Shown here: one piece after another, positions 58,409 to 61,556 of the stretch
Numbering within the stretch: the stretch's first letter is position 1
Layout: each line of letters opens with the position of its first letter
IMG/VR virus record: IMGVR_UViG_3300025165_000001
Coordinates: 1-61,556 of that record
Direction: 5' to 3' (one strand)
Length of the DNA stretch: 61,556 nt
From: a virus
Notes under the pieces: generated by a model
What the model saw: the letters and a program-made list of their open reading frames with translations, nothing else
Databases searched by the model: none
What the model was told of the DNA's origin: nothing
Made by a program: the position numbers and the translations under genes

Positions 58409-58873
58409 TTAATTAGTTAAATCAAGAAGGTGTTTCCAGCTTTTACCGACGCGGATGGCCCGGATAGTTCCCCGGTCCACTCCAAGGCGTCGAGCTAAGT
58501 TGGAATTACTTTCTTGACTCGCTTTAACGAACAACACTGATTCATTATTTAATTTCGCCGCCATACTATGTTCGCCCAAACCGATCTGAGTAAGCCGCCC
58601 TTTGTCGAAAGCGTCGCGGCTATTGTCGGATTTTGTACCCAGAAAGAGATGCTCGGGATTTACGCACGGCGGATTATCGCATCGATGAAGAACGAATAAT
58701 CCGTCTTCGATCGGCCCCTTGAATAGGCTCCATGACGCTCGACTGGCGGTGACAATTTTCCCGTCAACCCAAATTAGGCCGCAATCGGTACGGAGCGCAC
58801 CCATCCACAACCAGCAACCCGTGTTTGGTTCTGGGATGTATTTTTCTTCAAATCTTTCCAATAGCGTCTTCAT
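58409..58873 (-). CDS. HNH homing endonuclease (154 aa)
   Basis: ERFEEKYIPEPNTGCWLW, then LFVLHRCDNPPCVNPEHLFLGT is the HNH_3 core (His, Asn, His), and the C-terminus (SNLARRLGVDRGTIRAIRVGKSWKHL) is a helix-turn-helix DNA-binding end. Its first 20 residues match the HNH gene at 25314-25829. Sits between the tRNA and the capsid gene. Confidence 0.85.
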   Translation of the reverse strand: MKTLLERFEEKYIPEPNTGCWLWMGALRTDCGLIWVDGKIVTASRASWSLFKGPIEDGLFVLHRCDNPPCVNPEHLFLGTKSDNSRDAFDKGRLTQIGLGEHSMAAKLNNESVLFVKASQESNSNLARRLGVDRGTIRAIRVGKSWKHLLDLTN

Positions 58874-58904
58874 CTTCTGACCCGGATGGAGAGGAACTCT
58901 CCGG

Positions 58905-58973
58905 TAGCGGAGCTTGGAATCGAACCAAGGGGAACCGGCTTATGAGACCGGCCTGAAACCATTTCTCCCCGCT
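58905..58973 (-). tRNA. tRNA-Met (CAT anticodon)
   Basis: Acceptor AGCGGGG/CTCCGCT (one G-T pair), anticodon arm CCGGT-CTCATAA-GCCGG with CAT, T-arm CTTGG-TTCGATT-CCAAG and discriminator A. The D-arm region is only 15 bases, shorter than normal, so the D-loop is reduced. CCA is not encoded. Could serve Met or, after modification, Ile AUA codons. Confidence 0.8.
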
Positions 58974-59032
58974 AACGCAAAGTTCTATCTTAACTTACCC
59001 CAATACTCCCGTTTGAGAACAAATGCAAATCG

Positions 59033-59170
59033 TTAGCGATGAACCCCTTTAATTTTTTTCGCGTTCGCGCTCGCGTAAAAAACTTCTTCGGCCTTCTTCT
59101 TGCCGCCCTTGTTCCTATATGTCTCCATCATCGCGCGCATGATGGACTTGCCTTTGTGAGTAAGCGGCAT
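59033..59170 (-). CDS. Conserved small phage protein (45 aa)
   Basis: MPLTHKGKSIMRAMME...KKAEEVFYASANAKKIKGV follows a pattern seen in many phages near head genes. The ATG is 4 bases after the upstream stop; GGAGTGA serves as ribosome site. Confidence 0.65.
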   Translation of the reverse strand: MPLTHKGKSIMRAMMETYRNKGGKKKAEEVFYASANAKKIKGVHR

Positions 59171-59173
59171 GGC

Positions 59174-59341
59174 TCACTCCTCTGGTTTTTTGGGCTTGAA
59201 CGTCTCTTTGTCGTCATAGAGCAGGATCACCCACATAGGGGACCAATCAATGATTCTGGTCTGATTCAAGCGAAGGCCGAGTTCATTGTGCTTGTCTGCT
59301 ATCCGAGTGCCGTCTTTGGTAATTTTTTCTTGGACGATCAT
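59174..59341 (-). CDS. Small hypothetical protein (55 aa)
   Basis: ATGA overlap with the scaffold stop; AGGAGAAG upstream. Contains MWVILLYDDKETF. Unknown. Confidence 0.55.
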   Translation of the reverse strand: MIVQEKITKDGTRIADKHNELGLRLNQTRIIDWSPMWVILLYDDKETFKPKKPEE

Positions 59342-60384
59342 CTGACTTCTCCTGTGCCGTATTTCTTTTTGAATGCAGCGTCACGTTTTGCCATCAAGGC
59401 AATTCTCTTCGGATCTTCCGGCGATCCGTGCAGCCACAACTGATAATCGGGATGCTTCGGGTCGGTCGTCATTTTCAGCATTTCATCGAACTCCGCGTCT
59501 GCCGGAGGATCGCCAGTCCCGCTGATCTCACTGATCTCTTCCCCGGTGTCCATTCCAGCCTGAGCGACAAGCCGCAGCAGCACGGGATCATCGGCTGCGG
59601 TTATGAAACCGCCATTTCCGTTCGGTATTTTGATAGACTCTAAATGCTGCATCTGCGCTTCGGTAAAATTCTTAGTAAGCCAAGCCCCGCCATAAGCCTG
59701 AAGCGCCTTTGATTCTTTCCCCGTGGAAGCCGCCCATGTATCAAATTCCGCTTGCGCTTTTTGGCGATCAGCCACAAGCACTGGGGCAATTTCTTCGGTA
59801 TAGCGCTTCCCTTCAAGTGCCATCAGTTCGCCGATCGCCGCATTGCTCACATTGTTCTTGTGCGCCCATTCCCTAACTGCTTTGACCGTAGATTCAGACC
59901 GCAATCCTTCAGGGATCGCATCCACGTTTATTTCGTATTTGTCGGGTGATTCGGGCGGGGCGTCCTGCGCTTTGACCAACGCTAGGCCATGGCCCTTCAC
60001 TTTCTCGCCAAGATCCTTGCTCCAGGCAGTTACCTCTTCGGGCTTTGCGTCCTTTCCCGGTAGTGAGATGGCGCCGCCAAGCCGCTTCTCCAAGCCCACG
60101 GCATGCTTGACGAACGTGGGAAAGTCCTTGTGGTTGCCTGATTGCACGCCTTTCTCGAACGACGTCCAGACGTCGGGGTCGCTGGTCTTGAGCGTTTCGG
60201 CGGGAGCGTACCAGGTTGGAGTGGCGCTAGGGGCCGGGGCCGCGGGAGGAGCCGCAGAAGGATCACCGCCGCCGGAATTCGGATCGCCTTCGGCTGTGAG
60301 TAAAAACCTTGTACCGGGAACTCGAATTCCGCTGCTCCCTGGTTCTATCACAAAATTCTCAAGCGTTTTTATGCCATCAAACAT
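59338..60384 (-). CDS. Scaffolding-like head assembly protein (348 aa)
   Basis: Pro/Ala-rich N-terminal region (TAEGDPNSGGGDPSAAPPAAP), then a helical, acidic body with KRLGGAISLPGKDAKPEEV and WGEKVKGHGLALVKAQ-like segments, as in scaffold proteins upstream of podoviral capsids. The charged C-terminus (RIALMAKRDAAFKKKYG) could bind the capsid. Position supports the call. Confidence 0.7.
   Translation of the reverse strand: MFDGIKTLENFVIEPGSSGIRVPGTRFLLTAEGDPNSGGGDPSAAPPAAPAPSATPTWYAPAETLKTSDPDVWTSFEKGVQSGNHKDFPTFVKHAVGLEKRLGGAISLPGKDAKPEEVTAWSKDLGEKVKGHGLALVKAQDAPPESPDKYEINVDAIPEGLRSESTVKAVREWAHKNNVSNAAIGELMALEGKRYTEEIAPVLVADRQKAQAEFDTWAASTGKESKALQAYGGAWLTKNFTEAQMQHLESIKIPNGNGGFITAADDPVLLRLVAQAGMDTGEEISEISGTGDPPADAEFDEMLKMTTDPKHPDYQLWLHGSPEDPKRIALMAKRDAAFKKKYGTGEVR
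60277..60297. repeat. 21-bp repeat, scaffold copy
   Basis: Exact match to 60961-60981. Both copies are read in the same frame and encode TAEGDPN. Confidence 0.85.
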
Positions 60385-60907
60385 CGATCTCTCCTAATTG
60401 ATTCGTCCTTTTTTCTACGTGCTTCTTTCGTTGGCAATTGATCTCGTGAACGAGGAACCTATCGGGATTATTGACTGTCTTCTTGCAACAGTTGCAGCCA
60501 TTATCAGTAAACATTGCCACAGGGTTATACTTATCGCTGTAAGTAAATCCCCTATCGGAACGCAAAAACGCCCAAAGCACGTCGCTACTCATTAAAAGCG
60601 GCTTCTCCGGGCTGCTCTTGTAATGCCCAGGGATTAACCCAGCCGCCGCATCCTTGCTCAAACTCTGGCACGAGAGAGAGCCGTAACCGTTTTTCCATGC
60701 TATTTCACGGGTCGCTTCCATCGTCGTTAGTAGATTAGTTGAATTCTTAGCAGCTCTCACCTTATCGGAATTTAATTTCCTACAGATTGCGCTACAGAAC
60801 ACCCGACGCTTGTACGAACTGAGAATCAAATCTCCGCATTCGGCACAGGTGTGGATACGCGAAAAATCATCACCCTCCAACATCTCCGAAAGTCTATCAA
60901 TCAGCAT
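60377..60907 (-). CDS. Zinc-finger protein upstream of scaffold (176 aa)
   Basis: CAECGDL and CSAICRK (CGNR-like knuckles) near the N-terminus, CNCCKKT near residue 138 and a basic tail. Overlaps the scaffold start by 8 bases, with the scaffold ribosome site inside its last codons. Unknown function. Confidence 0.6.
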   Translation of the reverse strand: MLIDRLSEMLEGDDFSRIHTCAECGDLILSSYKRRVFCSAICRKLNSDKVRAAKNSTNLLTTMEATREIAWKNGYGSLSCQSLSKDAAAGLIPGHYKSSPEKPLLMSSDVLWAFLRSDRGFTYSDKYNPVAMFTDNGCNCCKKTVNNPDRFLVHEINCQRKKHVEKRTNQLGEIDV

Positions 60908-61002
60908 GACTTATTGCCCTCCCCGTACTTCCCCATCTGCTCAGACATCAAAGAACCGGGATTCGGATCGCCTTCGGCTGTTAAGAGAAGTCGTTTCAGC
61001 AT
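60901..61002 (-). CDS. Mosaic 33-aa peptide carrying a scaffold fragment
   Basis: The ATG at 61002 overlaps the previous stop (TGATG) behind GGAGGACAC. LLLTAEGDPNPGS is copied from the scaffold N-terminus (FLLTAEGDPNSGG), and the start region is copied from the gene junction at 61179-61195. Overlaps the next start. May be a small real gene or a by-product of duplication. Confidence 0.45.
   Translation of the reverse strand: MLKRLLLTAEGDPNPGSLMSEQMGKYGEGNKSC
60961..60981. repeat. 21-bp repeat, copy in the 33-aa frame
   Basis: Partner of 60277-60297; with one mismatch the match extends about 5 bases to the left. Confidence 0.85.
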
Positions 61003-61013
61003 CAGTGTCCTCC
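60997..61013. repeat. 17-bp start-cassette repeat, copy 1
   Basis: On the minus strand GGAGGACACTGATGCTG: ribosome site, end of one gene and start of the next in a single module. Repeated at 61179-61195. Confidence 0.85.
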
Positions 61014-61184
61014 CTCAAAATGATAGTCCGACTTTCCCAATCGCTTGAATGGCTTTGCCCTTCGGTCGTAAATTACTCTTCCCAGCAGTCGCAACCGGCA
61101 AGAGTTAAGATGCTTTTGCCCGCGAACAATCTCCGTTCGCGCCCAACGGTATATTTGCGGCGTGGCGATGTTAACATCCAGCAT
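61002..61184 (-). CDS. Small basic protein (60 aa)
   Basis: The start overlaps the previous stop (TGATG) behind GGAGGACAC. Basic Arg-rich centre; ends FEGGH, like its upstream neighbour's NGGH. Unknown. Confidence 0.55.
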   Translation of the reverse strand: MLDVNIATPQIYRWARTEIVRGQKHLNSCRLRLLGRVIYDRRAKPFKRLGKSDYHFEGGH

Positions 61185-61195
61185 CAGTGTCCTCC
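61179..61195. repeat. 17-bp start-cassette repeat, copy 2
   Basis: Identical to 60997-61013. Both copies give proteins ending in GGH followed by one starting ML. Confidence 0.85.
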
Positions 61196-61453
61196 GTTTT
61201 CGGGCCAGTCGTATTCAGGTTTCCAGTGTGCATTGACAAGTAGATGCCGTTTGTGAATTTCTTCCACGCTCAAGTAACCGTTGCCGAGTAGAATACGTTC
61301 GATCTCGTCTATCCAGCGGTAGTCTTTTTCCAGGGCGTCGCCGAGAATGAGGCCGTGTTGCATTCCCCTCAAGTAGCGGTCATGCACGCGAGCCAGGCCG
61401 GCCATAGTGATTCGAAGATCGATTGTATGTTTGGCCTTACTAGGATTCGGCAT
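61184..61453 (-). CDS. Helical hypothetical protein (89 aa)
   Basis: The start at 61453 overlaps the junction-spanning gene. Predominantly helical (TMAGLARVHDRYLRGMQHGLI, in the first half). Unknown; conserved position among the small genes behind the portal. Confidence 0.6.
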   Translation of the reverse strand: MPNPSKAKHTIDLRITMAGLARVHDRYLRGMQHGLILGDALEKDYRWIDEIERILLGNGYLSVEEIHKRHLLVNAHWKPEYDWPENGGH

Positions 61454-61556
61454 ACGGAATCCCCTTGCGTCTCAGAAGATCATTGGCAAACGCGCTGTGA
61501 GCAAAAAGTGGCATTTTGTCATCTTGCATGATGACCAACATCTGCTCGATGGACAA
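61440..61556 (-). CDS. Junction-spanning small protein, 3' part
   Basis: Continuation of the frame that starts at 159 on the other side of the join; ends in TAG at 61440-61442 after GIPYAES. Only the last 18 bases are unique, the rest repeats bases 1-99. Confidence 0.75.
   Translation of the reverse strand: MSIEQMLVIMQDDKMPLFAHSAFANDLLRRKGIPYAES
61458..61556. repeat. Right copy of 99-bp terminal direct repeat
   Basis: Exact partner of bases 1-99; marks the closure point of the circular assembly. Confidence 0.95.

Noticed and set aside
1-61556. Terminal repeats as physical direct terminal repeats used in packaging
   Set aside because: A 99-bp exact overlap that cuts through a gene is better explained by assembly of a circular map; read-end data would be needed to claim physical ends.

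Overview
The window is a complete tailed-phage genome. Bases 1-99 are repeated exactly at 61458-61556, and an open gene runs across the joined ends, so the molecule is circular or circularly permuted with a unique length of about 61,457 bp. Gene content is podovirus-like: T7-type portal, tail-tube, nozzle, fibre N-terminus and internal virion proteins, with a Phage_capsid_2-like major capsid protein. Several lipoboxes and Sec signal peptides point to a Gram-negative host. I see no DNA polymerase, phage RNA polymerase, integrase or lambda-type repressor.

Layout. One very long minus-strand block starts at a promoter near 8900. It runs leftward through replication genes (O-like initiator and helicase-loader-like), the large terminase, the portal and small zinc-ribbon genes. 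It then crosses the circle junction into the scaffold, a tRNA-Met, an HNH endonuclease and the capsid, a coiled-coil and adhesin group, and a five-gene glycosyltransferase/methyltransferase cassette. After that come tail tube and nozzle, internal virion proteins, tail fibre, tailspike and two more secreted-looking adhesins, and finally a lysis and counter-defence group (holin-like, lipoproteins, Acb2-like, T4-type lysozyme) ending at 28070. A divergent plus-strand block (8924-27979) starts with its own promoter, a structured leader and a terminator. It carries an adenine methyltransferase, a nuclease-like gene, an ArdC antirestriction protein, a Lar-like protein, an Arc-type repressor, a RecT/PD-(D/E)XK recombination pair, a pentapeptide-repeat protein, two HNH genes and some 35 small, tightly coupled genes. 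The small-terminase candidate (11789-12286, minus) sits alone inside this plus block, directly downstream of a chromosomal-type parS site. A further HNH-like gene (43493-44107) is inserted antisense in the late operon.

The most unusual content is: (1) tail fibre, tailspike and adhesin genes that all begin with Sec signal peptides, plus a capsid protein with a hydrophobic N-terminus; (2) an alternating glycosyltransferase/methyltransferase cassette translationally coupled to the tail-tube gene; (3) a near-perfect ParB parS site; (4) an Acb2-like anti-CBASS protein; (5) repeated intercistronic elements, namely a 92-bp double-hairpin duplicated 2.7 kb apart and a 16-bp stop-codon-linked motif in eight copies; (6) short ORFs carrying copied fragments of neighbouring structural genes; and (7) several structured non-coding stretches, including a leader with pseudoknot potential followed by an intrinsic terminator.

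All family assignments come from reading motifs by eye. No database search was run.
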